In this document: positions 30,748 through 38,910 of the stretch, piece after piece
Numbering within the stretch: position 1 is the stretch's first letter
Layout of the letters: the number at the start of each line of letters is the position of its first letter
Assembly (NCBI GenBank): GCA_036271875.1
Contig: DATAZU010000005.1
Span: 158,488 to 222,487, forward strand
From: Galbitalea sp036271875
Lineage (GTDB): Bacteria > Actinomycetota > Actinomycetes > Actinomycetales > Microbacteriaceae
Reading direction: 5' to 3'
DNA: 64,000 bases
The notes under the pieces: model-generated
Database searches by the model: none
What the model saw: only the letters and a program-made list of their open reading frames with translations
What the model was told of the DNA's origin: nothing
Position numbers and translations under genes: made by a program

Positions 30748-31341
30748 CTAAGGACGATAGAAGCCCGTCATACCAAGCAGCAGGTCCTGGCGGTCAGCGC
30801 CCTCCGGCGGCTCGACCGGCGGCCCGAACACGTGGATCTTACGCAGGTCGTCAATCTGCGGTTCGACGGATTCCCACAGCATGTCGATGAGGTCGTCGCT
30901 CATGTGGAATTGGATCCCGGCAACCTTCGCGATGAGGGGCGCCTGGAAGCCGCGGTAGTAGCTCGTGTGCTCAAGGAACGTCGGGACCGGGAAGTCCCCG
31001 TAGCTCAGGTGCGCGATCTGGCCGTCAGCGATGGGTTTCTTCACGGCGGCGGTCGCGAGATCGCCCAGCTTGTCGTAGTTGCCGATCGGATCGGTGCCGA
31101 GCAGATCGCCCGTCCACGCGTCCCCGACCTGCTCCATGGTCTTGCCCGCGATGACATCCGGCACCCACGCCTCGTCTTTCGCGTGGTTCGCGAGCAGGCC
31201 GAGCATCGTGGTCGTCTTGTTCGAGCTCCACTCGGCGGGAACAGCCAGCTTGAGCGTCTCTGGCGTCAACTGGTCGATTACTTCGCGAAGTGCGGCATCC
31301 GCGGCAAGGAACAGCTGCTGTTCGGTAGTCAGGTCATCCAT
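30748..31341 (-). CDS. TIGR03086/DinB-like (mycothiol-dependent maleylpyruvate isomerase N-terminal type) protein
   Basis: 197 residues. Four-helix-bundle pattern: FLAADAALREVIDQLTPETLKLAVPAEWSSNKTTTMLGLLANHAKDEAWVPDVIAG at the N-terminus resembles the metal-binding DinB/MDMPI bundle. One candidate metal His lies in LLANHAKDE and a later one in FLEHTSYYRGF. Such proteins are often mycothiol-dependent transferases, but the substrate is not predictable here. Two adjacent ATG codons are possible starts; the one giving MDDLTTEQ is used. Confidence 0.65.
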   Translation of the reverse strand: MDDLTTEQQLFLAADAALREVIDQLTPETLKLAVPAEWSSNKTTTMLGLLANHAKDEAWVPDVIAGKTMEQVGDAWTGDLLGTDPIGNYDKLGDLATAAVKKPIADGQIAHLSYGDFPVPTFLEHTSYYRGFQAPLIAKVAGIQFHMSDDLIDMLWESVEPQIDDLRKIHVFGPPVEPPEGADRQDLLLGMTGFYRP

Positions 31342-31670
31342 ACCCGCAAACTATCAGCGGTCGCCCGCGTTCGGTATGTTCGGCCATGGTCTCCGCAACG
31401 ACGGGCCTCCTCAAGGGGGTCTCGATACGCCGCCGTGCACCACTGACCATCGAGGGCTATTCGGTCGTCTCGTGCGAAACGGAGGAGGTTTGGCGACACA
31501 CTGTCTCAACGACCCCCATAGCTCCGCCTGTCGCAATTTGTCCGTAGTTAGATGAGTTCGGGCCGCCGCACTCGAGAACAGCGCCAACGCAACCGAACCC
31601 CGAGCCCTCGACACCGGACGGGCAACAGGAGCAAAATAGGGAGCACCGTTCTCGTCATGGGGAGGCACGC
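31342..31670. other. 329-bp intergenic stretch without a recognisable gene
   Basis: No ORF in any frame has credible start signals or a family pattern. GGGGGTCTCGATACG (31393-31407) and CTCAACGACCCCC (31505-31517) are loosely inverted and look like the ends of a degenerate interspersed repeat. A strong ribosome site (GGGGAGG near 31660) for the next gene ends the interval, so its promoter must lie within it. Confidence 0.5.
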
Positions 31671-32357
31671 ATGAGTGCAACATCCACTGAGGAATTCCTG
31701 CCGATTCTCTCGGCGGGCAGACACCGCAACGCGAAGCGCGGAGCCTGCTTCATGGAGTTCGCGTCGTACCTGGCGGGCGAGCGCTGGAGCGATCACCCGG
31801 CCTGCACGCATCCGAGCCTCGCAGCTCTCGCGCGTCTCGTGAACGACCTGAGCTCGGATGGTGCGCGCTCAAGGTTGAGTGTGCACATCTCATCCGTTGT
31901 CGGGCTGAACGGAAGTGACCGCCGCGTACCGACGCTCGTGGCGATCCTTGCCGCGACGAGGGCCTTGCCCATCGCGAGCGCCACGAGGCAGAGCGCCCTC
32001 GCGACCGGACTCGTCCGATGCGAGGGCATCATCGCCGAGTGGTCCGGACCCGAGGTGGACCTGGCTCGCCAGCGCATCCGCGACGCTTTCCTGCAGGCGC
32101 CGGGAACCGAGAGCTGGGCTCGCGGTTTCCTGGAGCAGGTGTCCCAGCACGGCAACCAGACACTCACGGTCAACAACGAGGCTTTACTGCGCACGGCTGT
32201 CATCGGCATCGCGGATGCCTGCGTGCAGGATGCGGATGATCGGCTCGCGGCGTTGCTCGCGCAGGCGATCGATGACTGTGCCATCATCTTCAACTTCACG
32301 GGTTCCGACAGCGACGAATTTGCGATGTCCAGCACGCGCGAGTTCGCGCTGGCCTAG
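31671..32357 (+). CDS. Conserved hypothetical helical protein
   Basis: 228 residues; ATG 31671 is preceded by GGGGAGG, a strong ribosome site. No signal peptide or membrane segment and no motif I recognise. The predicted character is alpha-helical: RRVPTLVAILAATRALP, ARQRIRDAFLQAPGTESWARGFLEQV, LLRTAVIGIADACVQDADDRLAALLAQAIDDC. A single CysThr pair (HPACTHP) and clustered Asp near the C-terminus are the only notable residues. Codon use matches the neighbours. It is 68 bp upstream of pepN on the same strand, though pepN has its own ribosome site. Confidence 0.6.
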   Translation: MSATSTEEFLPILSAGRHRNAKRGACFMEFASYLAGERWSDHPACTHPSLAALARLVNDLSSDGARSRLSVHISSVVGLNGSDRRVPTLVAILAATRALPIASATRQSALATGLVRCEGIIAEWSGPEVDLARQRIRDAFLQAPGTESWARGFLEQVSQHGNQTLTVNNEALLRTAVIGIADACVQDADDRLAALLAQAIDDCAIIFNFTGSDSDEFAMSSTREFALA

Positions 32358-32425
32358 AGCGCAGACAGCGGCGCTGCCCAGTAGACTCCGTTCTCGGACA
32401 CAATCCGAAACGAAGGAGTTTGAGA

Positions 32426-34966
32426 GTGCCAGGAGAGAACCTCACCAGAGTCGAAGCCCAAGGCCGCAAAGCCCTCGTTGACGTCACGAGCTACGAGATC
32501 GATCTCGACCTCACGACCGGTGACGAGACGTTTGAGTCGACAACCACGGTCGTCTTTTCGGCGAAACCCGGCTCCTCAACGTTCATCGACGCGATCACGT
32601 CTTCCGTTCGCTCGGTGATTCTCAACGGTGACCTGCTCGACCCTTCGGTGGTGAGTGATGGCGCCCGTATTCAGCTGGACAACCTCGCCGCGGAGAACGT
32701 GCTCGTCGTCGACGCGCTCATGAGCTATACCAACACCGGCGAGGGGCTTCACCGTTTCATCGACCCGGTCGACAACGAGGTGTATCTCTACTCGCAGTTC
32801 GAGGTTCCGGACAGCCGTCGCGTCTTCGCGGTGTTCGAGCAGCCAGACCTCAAGGCCACGTTTGAATTCACCGTCACCGCACCGGCCGCGTGGAAGGTCG
32901 TCAGCAACTCGCTGACTCCGAAGCCCGTGCAGAGCGGCGACGCTATGCGGTGGGAGTTCGCGCCGACGCCCGTCATATCCAGCTACATCACCGCACTTAT
33001 CGCGGGACCGTACGAGTCGGTCGAAAGTGCGCTGACCTCGCGAGACGGCCGCAGCATCCCGCTCGCGATCTACGCTCGCAAGTCCCTCATGGAGTACGTC
33101 GACGCCGACTACATCTTCGATGTCACGCGCAAGGGCTTCGAGTACTACGAGGCCGCGTTCGACTACGCGTACCCCTTCGACAAGTACGACCAGCTCTTTG
33201 TGCCCGAGTTCAACGCCGGTGCCATGGAAAACGCGGGAGCGGTCACCTTCGTTGAAACCTACGTCTTCAAGTCAAAGGTGACCGACGCAATGAAGGAGCG
33301 CCGCGTCGTCACGATCCTGCACGAGCTCGCCCACATGTGGTTCGGCGACCTCGTGACCATGAAGTGGTGGAACGACCTGTGGCTCAATGAGTCGTTCGCG
33401 GAGTGGGCGTCGGCAATGTCGTCCGCCGAGGTCACCGAGTGGACCGAAGCCTGGACCACGTTTGCGATGATGGAGAAGAGCTCCGGATACCGCCAGGACC
33501 AGCTCCCGTCGACGCATCCGGTCGTCGCCACGATCAATGACCTCGAGGATGTCCAGGTCAACTTCGACCACATCACATACGCCAAGGGCGGATCGGTCCT
33601 CAAGCAACTGGTCGCCTGGGTCGGTCTCGATGCCTTCTACACGGGACTTGGTGCGTACTTCAAGAAGCACCAGTACGGCAACACCGAGCTCTCCGACCTG
33701 CTCGCCGAGTTGGAGAAGACCTCGGGTCGCAAGCTCACCGAGTGGTCGAAGCTGTGGCTCGAGACCGCGGGTGTCAATACGCTCCGTCCGGAGATCACGA
33801 CGGACGGCGACGACAAGATCACGTCCTTCACGGTCGTCCAGACCGCGAGCGCTGACTATCCAACCATCCGTCCGCACCGTATCGCGATCGGCCTCTACGA
33901 CCTGAACGACCAGGGCAAGCTGGAGCGCGTGCACCGCGTCGAGTTGGATGTCGCTGGCGAGCGCACCGAGGTTCCCGACCTCGTTGGGCGCGCGAAGCCC
34001 GCCCTGGTGCTGCTCAACGACGACGACCTCACTTACGCGAAGATCCGCCTCGACGATGACTCGCTTAGGGTCGCGATGGAGCACCTGGAGGACATCGATA
34101 ACCCACTCGCTCGCGCGCTGGTTTGGGGCGCGGCGTGGGATGCGATGCGTGATGGTGAGACCAGGGCATCGGACTACATCCAGCTGGTCCTCGGCAACAT
34201 CGCTAACGAGAGCGAGTCGACAACGATTCGCGTCACGCTCAACCAGCTACTGACCGCGGCGCGGTTCTACGTCGCACCGGCCAAGCGGGATGCGACCATC
34301 GAGCACGTCGGAGATGCCCTGCTCGACCTCGCAATGGGCGCGGTGCCGGAGTCCGATGAGCAGTTCCAGTTTGTGAAGTTCTTCGCGAATATCGCCTCAA
34401 CGCTGGATCACGTGAAGGCACTGCAGGAGATCCGCGAGGGTACCAGCTCGCTCAAGGGGCTCGAGATCGACTCCGATCTGGACTGGGAACTGCTCGAGGG
34501 GCTCGTCCTGAACGGCGCCGCTGGGCAGCAGGAGATCGATGAGGCGCTCGCGAAAGACAACACCGCGAGCGGACAACAGTCCGCGGCGCGTGTTGCCGCA
34601 GCGATCCCGACCGCGACCAGCAAGAGGGGGACCTTCGAGAATGTTCTCGGCAACGAGAAGCTCGCGAACCTGATCGTGCGCAACACCGGTGTCGGATACC
34701 AGCACACGAACGATCCGTCGTCGTTGAGTGACATGATCCAGCCGTACTTCGACGCCATCGGAACGATCTGGCGCACTCGTACATACAAGATTGCGGAATA
34801 CATCGTGCTCGGCTTCTACCCGACGCCTCTCGTCAGCCAGGAACTCGTCGACGCGACGAAGGCGTGGCTGGATGCCAACAACGAGGTTCCCGCGCTTCGC
34901 CGTCTCGTGGTCGAGAACCTTGCCGGAGTGGAACGCGCACTGGTCGCGCAGGCAAAAGACGCGTAA
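32426..34966 (+). CDS. pepN: Aminopeptidase N (M1 family metallopeptidase)
   Basis: 846 residues. GTG 32426 is chosen because GAAGGAG (32412-32418) is 7 nt upstream; TTG 32420 is too close. M1 features: exopeptidase motif GAMEN (~residue 266) inside FNAGAMENAGAVTF, zinc site HELAHMWFGDLVTMKWWNDLWLNESFAEW (HExxH-x18-E, ~residues 299-322) and the conserved Tyr region HITYAKGGSVL. A C-terminal ERAP1-like helical domain (ALVWGAAWDAMRDGE...) completes it, as in actinobacterial PepN. Cytoplasmic zinc enzyme removing N-terminal residues from peptides, probably finishing Clp-derived peptides. A small hairpin follows the stop. Confidence 0.97.
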   Translation: MPGENLTRVEAQGRKALVDVTSYEIDLDLTTGDETFESTTTVVFSAKPGSSTFIDAITSSVRSVILNGDLLDPSVVSDGARIQLDNLAAENVLVVDALMSYTNTGEGLHRFIDPVDNEVYLYSQFEVPDSRRVFAVFEQPDLKATFEFTVTAPAAWKVVSNSLTPKPVQSGDAMRWEFAPTPVISSYITALIAGPYESVESALTSRDGRSIPLAIYARKSLMEYVDADYIFDVTRKGFEYYEAAFDYAYPFDKYDQLFVPEFNAGAMENAGAVTFVETYVFKSKVTDAMKERRVVTILHELAHMWFGDLVTMKWWNDLWLNESFAEWASAMSSAEVTEWTEAWTTFAMMEKSSGYRQDQLPSTHPVVATINDLEDVQVNFDHITYAKGGSVLKQLVAWVGLDAFYTGLGAYFKKHQYGNTELSDLLAELEKTSGRKLTEWSKLWLETAGVNTLRPEITTDGDDKITSFTVVQTASADYPTIRPHRIAIGLYDLNDQGKLERVHRVELDVAGERTEVPDLVGRAKPALVLLNDDDLTYAKIRLDDDSLRVAMEHLEDIDNPLARALVWGAAWDAMRDGETRASDYIQLVLGNIANESESTTIRVTLNQLLTAARFYVAPAKRDATIEHVGDALLDLAMGAVPESDEQFQFVKFFANIASTLDHVKALQEIREGTSSLKGLEIDSDLDWELLEGLVLNGAAGQQEIDEALAKDNTASGQQSAARVAAAIPTATSKRGTFENVLGNEKLANLIVRNTGVGYQHTNDPSSLSDMIQPYFDAIGTIWRTRTYKIAEYIVLGFYPTPLVSQELVDATKAWLDANNEVPALRRLVVENLAGVERALVAQAKDA

Positions 34967-34977
34967 ACGGATTGCTT

Positions 34978-34997
34978 CCGGCTCGAGCCGGGGGTTT
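34978..34997 (+). terminator. Possible terminator after pepN
   Basis: CCGGCTCGAGCCGG (34978-34991) is self-complementary (5-bp stem, TCGA loop) and is followed by GGGTTT, 12 nt past the pepN stop. The stem is short and the T run only three, so this is weak. Confidence 0.35.
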
Positions 34998-35068
34998 GCC
35001 CGATAGCTGGTGTCAAGCTAGCCCGGTTAGGGTCGATACATGCGACTAACCACGAAAAGAACCACGGC

Positions 35069-35998
35069 ATGATCGAAGCGATCGGTCTGACCAAGCGTTA
35101 CGGGCAGAAGACGGCCGTCGACGGCATCAGCTTTACGGTGAAGCCGGGACTTGTGACCGGATTCCTCGGGCCGAATGGCGCGGGCAAATCCACCACGATG
35201 CGACTGATCGTCGGGCTCGACCGACCAACCGCAGGCACGGTCACTGTTGCGGGCCGGCACTACGCTGACCTGAAAGCGCCCCTGCGCGAGGTCGGCGTAC
35301 TGCTGGATGCCAAGGCTGTCCACACCGGACGATCGGCCCGCAACCACCTGCTCGCGATGGCGGCCACCCACGGCATCCCACGCAAGCGCGTCGATGAGGT
35401 CATCGACCTCACGGGGCTGCATTCAGTGGCGAGCAAACGCGTCGGCGGCTTCTCGCTCGGCATGGGACAGCGTCTCGGGATTGCGAGCGCCCTGCTCGGG
35501 GACCCGGGCATCCTCATCCTCGATGAACCAGTCAATGGACTCGACCCCGAGGGGGTCATCTGGGTGCGCGAGCTCGCTCGCCACCTCGCCGGTGAGGGAC
35601 GCACCGTCTTCCTGTCGTCGCACCTGATGAGCGAGATGGCGCAGACCGCCGATCAGATCATCGTGCTCGGCCGCGGCAGGATTATCGCGGATGCGCCCGT
35701 CGGCGAGATCCTCGCGCAGGTCGCCGGCAAGGCGGTGCGGGTTCGCACGCCGGATGTAGCAAAGCTCACGAAAGCCATTACCGGGCCGGATGTGACGGTC
35801 ACGGCATCCACTGAACCCGAGTTGGTCACGGTCAGCGGAATACAGGCGGCACGAATCGGCGAGCTCGCTGCCGGTTCCGGAGTCGTGCTCCACGAGCTCA
35901 CGCCGATTACGGGATCCCTCGAAGAGGCATACCTTGCCCTCACCGAAGACGAAGTCGAATACCACGCCGGATCGTTCGAGAATGAGGTCGCATCATGA
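35069..35998 (+). CDS. ABC transporter ATP-binding protein (ABC-2 exporter type)
   Basis: 309 residues. Walker A LGPNGAGKSTT (~residue 34), Q-loop region VLLDAKAVHTGRS, signature GFSLGMGQRLG, which replaces the usual LSGGQ (common in this subfamily), Walker B ILILDEPVNGLD and H-loop LSSHLMSEM. A C-terminal ~80-residue extension (VRTPDVAKLTKAITGPDVTV...) is typical of CcmA/antibiotic-export ATPases. The stop overlaps the permease ATG (ATGA), so the two make one exporter. The ATG at 35069 has only a weak AGAA upstream. Exported substrate unknown. Confidence 0.93.
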   Translation: MIEAIGLTKRYGQKTAVDGISFTVKPGLVTGFLGPNGAGKSTTMRLIVGLDRPTAGTVTVAGRHYADLKAPLREVGVLLDAKAVHTGRSARNHLLAMAATHGIPRKRVDEVIDLTGLHSVASKRVGGFSLGMGQRLGIASALLGDPGILILDEPVNGLDPEGVIWVRELARHLAGEGRTVFLSSHLMSEMAQTADQIIVLGRGRIIADAPVGEILAQVAGKAVRVRTPDVAKLTKAITGPDVTVTASTEPELVTVSGIQAARIGELAAGSGVVLHELTPITGSLEEAYLALTEDEVEYHAGSFENEVAS

Positions 35999-36879
35999 CG
36001 ACAACCGCCCCCGCGCCGGGAGCGAGCCACGGTGCTGCCACCCACACGCCGCGCCTCACCTTCGGTGGCATCCTACGTTCCGAATTCATCAAGCTGTTCA
36101 CTGTGCGCTCGACGTTCTGGTGCATCGTGATCATTATTGTGCTGTCGGTTGGATTTGGACTACTGGCCGCGACCGTCCAGGCTCCCGCTCGCGCGGGCGC
36201 TCCGGTTGCCCCCGCACTGACCGTCGCCCAGCAACAGGCACAGGCCGTGAGCTACGCAACGATTGGCTCGGAGATCGGCGAGTTGGTACTGGCGGTGTTG
36301 GGAGCCCTCGTGATCACCGGCGAGTACGGCACCGGCATGATTCGCTCGACCCTCGCAGCGGTGCCGAAGCGCACGCCCGCGCTGATCGGGAAAGCCATTG
36401 TGCTTGCTGTCACATCGTTCATCGTCGGTCTGGTGAGCCTGTTCGGGACGGCCGCGGCCATTTTCCCCCTGCTGCCGGGTACCAAGAATATCCACCCGGA
36501 CTGGACGGACTGGCACGTGGTCGAGTCCCTGCTGGGCGGGGCGGTGTATCTCGCGCTGATCGCGCTGATCGCCTTCTCAGTCGGCGCGATCGTGCACAAC
36601 AGCGCCGGAGGTATCGCCGCCGCGTTGGGTCTCGTGCTCGTTCTTCCCGGCCTCGTGGCGCTGTTTGGTGCCCTGACGGGCCTCGACTGGATCAAGAACA
36701 TCGGCGTGGTGCTCCCCTCCGCGGTTGGTGGGAATCTGTCTGACTACGGGGGGCGCACAACGCAGGTCGTGAGCGGACTCCTCACGCTGGATCGTCTCGA
36801 CAGCGGACTCGTTCTGCTCGGCTGGTTCGTCGTGCTGTTCATCGTCGCGGCCGTGCTGCTGAAGCGGCGGGATGCCTGA
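35995..36879 (+). CDS. ABC-2 type transporter permease
   Basis: 294 residues. A cytosolic Pro/Ala-rich start is followed by GGILRSEFIKLFTVRSTFWCIVIIIVLSVGF, the typical ABC-2 N-terminal coupling helix plus first membrane helix. Five further helices follow (including ELVLAVLGALVITGEYGTGMIRSTLAAVP, AIVLAVTSFIVGLVSLFGTAAAI, GGAVYLALIALIAFSVGAIVHNSAGGIAAALGLVLVLPGLVALF and a last one ending RRDA). The GEYGTGMIRSTLAAVPKR block is highly characteristic of actinobacterial exporters. It partners with the ATPase overlapping upstream. glbO begins 6 nt after the stop and may be co-transcribed. Confidence 0.9.
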   Translation: MTTTAPAPGASHGAATHTPRLTFGGILRSEFIKLFTVRSTFWCIVIIIVLSVGFGLLAATVQAPARAGAPVAPALTVAQQQAQAVSYATIGSEIGELVLAVLGALVITGEYGTGMIRSTLAAVPKRTPALIGKAIVLAVTSFIVGLVSLFGTAAAIFPLLPGTKNIHPDWTDWHVVESLLGGAVYLALIALIAFSVGAIVHNSAGGIAAALGLVLVLPGLVALFGALTGLDWIKNIGVVLPSAVGGNLSDYGGRTTQVVSGLLTLDRLDSGLVLLGWFVVLFIVAAVLLKRRDA

Positions 36880-36885
36880 CCCGTA

Positions 36886-37320
36886 ATGTCGGATGACAAG
36901 AGTCCCCTGACGCTCCGCTCGAGCGAGAACGGCCAGGCAGCTGGCGGGTCGTTCTGGCTCGAGGTCGGTGGACGGGCAACTTTCGAGAAGCTCGTGCGCC
37001 GTTTCTATGATGGCGTCGCAACGGACGAACTGTTGCGGCCGATGTATCCCGAAGAAGACCTCGAGGGCGCCATCCAGCGTCTGACAGGATTCCTCGAGCA
37101 GTACTGGGGCGGGCCTGGAACCTACAGCGAGCAGCGCGGACACCCGCGGCTTCGGATGCGGCACCAGCCATTTCACATCAATCCGGCGGCGAGAGACCGC
37201 TGGCTGCTGCACATGCGTGCCGCGGTCGACTCGCTGGAGCTTGCGCCGCTGCAGGACGCGATGCTCTGGGGTTACCTTGAGCGCGCGGCATTCGCGATGG
37301 TGAATACCTTCGAAGCCTAA
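36886..37320 (+). CDS. glbO: Truncated hemoglobin, group II (trHbO)
   Basis: 144 residues. Group II globin features: FWLEVGGRATFEKLVRRFYDGVATDELLRPMYPEEDL (helices A-E; Tyr at B10 in RRFYD), the glycine motif LEQYWGGP, GHPRLRMRHQPFHI containing the proximal His (RMRH), and WLLHM with the conserved Trp at G8. Binds O2 and in mycobacteria is linked to the respiratory chain. Its place downstream of pepN and an ABC exporter recalls pepN-glbO proximity in M. tuberculosis. Transcription is closed by the long hairpin starting 5 nt after the stop. Confidence 0.95.
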   Translation: MSDDKSPLTLRSSENGQAAGGSFWLEVGGRATFEKLVRRFYDGVATDELLRPMYPEEDLEGAIQRLTGFLEQYWGGPGTYSEQRGHPRLRMRHQPFHINPAARDRWLLHMRAAVDSLELAPLQDAMLWGYLERAAFAMVNTFEA

Positions 37321-37324
37321 AAGC

Positions 37325-37388
37325 CCGTGAGAGGTCCCAATCGACCCTTAAACCGACCAGTTTTTGGGTCGATTGGGACCTCTCACGG
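37325..37388. terminator. 23-bp perfect-stem bidirectional terminator, repeat-family copy 1
   Basis: The arms 37325-37347 and 37366-37388 are exact reverse complements (23 bp); AAAC and GTTT inside the 18-nt loop can pair further. A-tract before and TTTT after allow termination on both strands, between convergent glbO and the citE-like gene. The stop codon of the latter lies inside the right arm. The arm sequence CGTGAGAGGTCCCAATCGAC recurs at 44.3 kb. Confidence 0.8.
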
Positions 37389-38210
37389 AGTTTTGGATGC
37401 TCGGGCGAGGAGGGTTCGGGCGTGACGGAGAACAGGCTCGTCAACCATCTGGCCCTCGAACGCAAACGCTCCGTGCGACGTTTCGGCCATGGCCAGCAGC
37501 GCCCGCGCGTGCTCCAACTGCCCGGGAGTCGGCGCGTACGCGGTGCGAATCGTGCCGACCTGGCTCGGGTGGATGCAGGCTGTCGCCGAGAACCCGCTGG
37601 CAACGGCATCCTCCGCCTCAGCGGCGAGCCCGGCGAGATTCGGGATGTCCATGAACACCGAGTCGATCGCCGCGATCCCGCTGGCGGCCGCGGCAAGGAG
37701 GACGGTGGCGCGCGCCACCCGTGCGACGTCGCGGTAGCGACCATCCGCGAAACGGCTCGATGAACCGCCAAGGGATGACACCAGATCCTCCGCACCCCAG
37801 AACAGCGCGACGACGTGATCGGTTGCCGCGATCTCCTCGGCCGCGAGGATGCCCGGCCCGGTTTCGCAGAGCGCAATGACGTCCCAGCCGCGCAACGCGT
37901 GTGTCTCAGACGCGCTCGACGCCTTCGGCAGCATCACGGTGCGGTACGACGTCTGCCGCAGCGCGGCGAGGTCGCCTTCGAAGTACTCGGTCTCGAATCC
38001 GTTCACCCGCACGATCACGCGATCGGGATCGAGCGGATGCGAGATGAGCGCGTCGCGTGCTGCCGCCTTGTCGCGCGTTGCCACCGCGTCCTCAAGGTCG
38101 AGGATGACCGCATCCGACCGCTCCAGCGCCTTGTCGTAACGATCGGGACGATCCGCCGGGCAGAACAGGATGGCTGGACCGAGGCCAAATCCCGATGGCA
38201 AAGCACTCAC
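37383..38210 (-). CDS. CitE-like HpcH/HpaI-family CoA-ester lyase
   Basis: 275 residues. Family blocks: FCPADRPDRYDKAL, VILDLEDAVATRDKAAAR (metal/CoA-binding Glu-Asp), RVNGFETEYF, MLPKASS, ALCETGPGILAA, FWGAEDLVSSLGG and CIHPSQV. In M. tuberculosis the syntenic Rv2498c is a bifunctional lyase for (R)-3-hydroxy-3-methylglutaryl-CoA and citramalyl-CoA, closing leucine breakdown to acetyl-CoA plus acetoacetate. The same neighbours here (MaoC, acyl-CoA dehydrogenase, acyl-CoA carboxylase) support that role by inference. It overlaps the MaoC gene by 4 nt and is the last gene of the minus-strand operon. Confidence 0.88.
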   Translation of the reverse strand: MSALPSGFGLGPAILFCPADRPDRYDKALERSDAVILDLEDAVATRDKAAARDALISHPLDPDRVIVRVNGFETEYFEGDLAALRQTSYRTVMLPKASSASETHALRGWDVIALCETGPGILAAEEIAATDHVVALFWGAEDLVSSLGGSSSRFADGRYRDVARVARATVLLAAAASGIAAIDSVFMDIPNLAGLAAEAEDAVASGFSATACIHPSQVGTIRTAYAPTPGQLEHARALLAMAETSHGAFAFEGQMVDEPVLRHARTLLARASKTP

Positions 38211-38704
38211 GGCCGCGCCCCATCACACCACACCAGCGCGCTGCGCCCGGTCGTCGCGACGAGCACGCCATCCTGGTTCAGCGCCCGATGCGTTATCGTC
38301 ACGATCCCCTGCCCCGGCCTCGACCCGGACAGTCGCTTGTCCTCGATCGTCGTCTCGAAATAGAGGGTGTCGCCGATGAACACCGGCGCCGGAAACGCGA
38401 CATCGCTGAACCCGAGATTCGCAACCAGTGTGCCCTGCGTCAGCTGCGCAACGGATGCGCCGACCATGGTGGACAGCGTGAACATCGAATTCACCAGCCG
38501 TTGCCCGAACGGCTGCGTTGCCGACCATGCAGCATCGAGATGCAAGGCCTGAGTGTTCATGGTCAGCGTCGTGAACAGCACATTGTCGGCCTCGGTCACG
38601 GTTCGGCCGGGACGATGCAGATACTTCACCCCAAGTTCGAATTCCTCGAAGTACAGCCCGCGCTGCTCGATCTCCTTGCCAGCTGTCCCCACTTCGTCGC
38701 TCAC
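38207..38704 (-). CDS. MaoC-family hydratase/dehydratase
   Basis: 165 residues. GTG at 38704 overlaps the TGA of the small gene upstream (GTGA). Hot-dog fold: FEEFELGVKYLHRPGRTVTEADNVLFTTLTMN contains the usual active-site Asp region, though the typical D-x-x-H is changed to TLTMNTQ ... HLDAAW. GDTLYFETTIEDKRLSGSRPGQG is the conserved MaoC strand block. In the leucine pathway the syntenic mycobacterial Rv2499c is the presumed methylglutaconyl-CoA hydratase, acting between the carboxylase and the lyase. The order here supports the same function by inference. Confidence 0.88.
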   Translation of the reverse strand: MSDEVGTAGKEIEQRGLYFEEFELGVKYLHRPGRTVTEADNVLFTTLTMNTQALHLDAAWSATQPFGQRLVNSMFTLSTMVGASVAQLTQGTLVANLGFSDVAFPAPVFIGDTLYFETTIEDKRLSGSRPGQGIVTITHRALNQDGVLVATTGRSALVWCDGARP

Positions 38705-38910
38705 AGCGTGCTCCCTGGTCGAATTAACTCCGGCGGAATCCGGATCGGAACGCCGACCGCCTCAACCACCTGGTGGATGCTGGCTCCCGGCAGCAGCTCG
38801 CGAAGGACGAGCGCACGCTCTCCCTCACTGTTCACCTCGTATTCGACGACCGCAAGGTGCGCCACCAATCGTTCGGGCTCAAGCAGGCGGTGTCGAGTGT
38901 CGACGGGCAC
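38701..38910 (-). pseudogene. Probable C-terminal remnant of a CoA-transferase beta subunit, still an open frame
   Basis: 69 residues; GTG 38910 lies directly after the acyl-CoA dehydrogenase stop (TAG|GTG) and the TGA overlaps the MaoC start. The sequence EPERLVAHLAVVEYEV ... ALVLRELLPGASIHQVVEAVGVPIRIP has the look of the end of family I CoA-transferase B subunits (VTDLAVF-x-x ... L-x-E-x-x-PG-x-(T/S)-x-x-x-V). The ~150 upstream residues with the catalytic Glu are missing. The mycobacterial counterpart locus carries scoA/scoB. It may persist because it couples translation across the operon. The family assignment is tentative; it could be a small protein in its own right. Confidence 0.5.
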
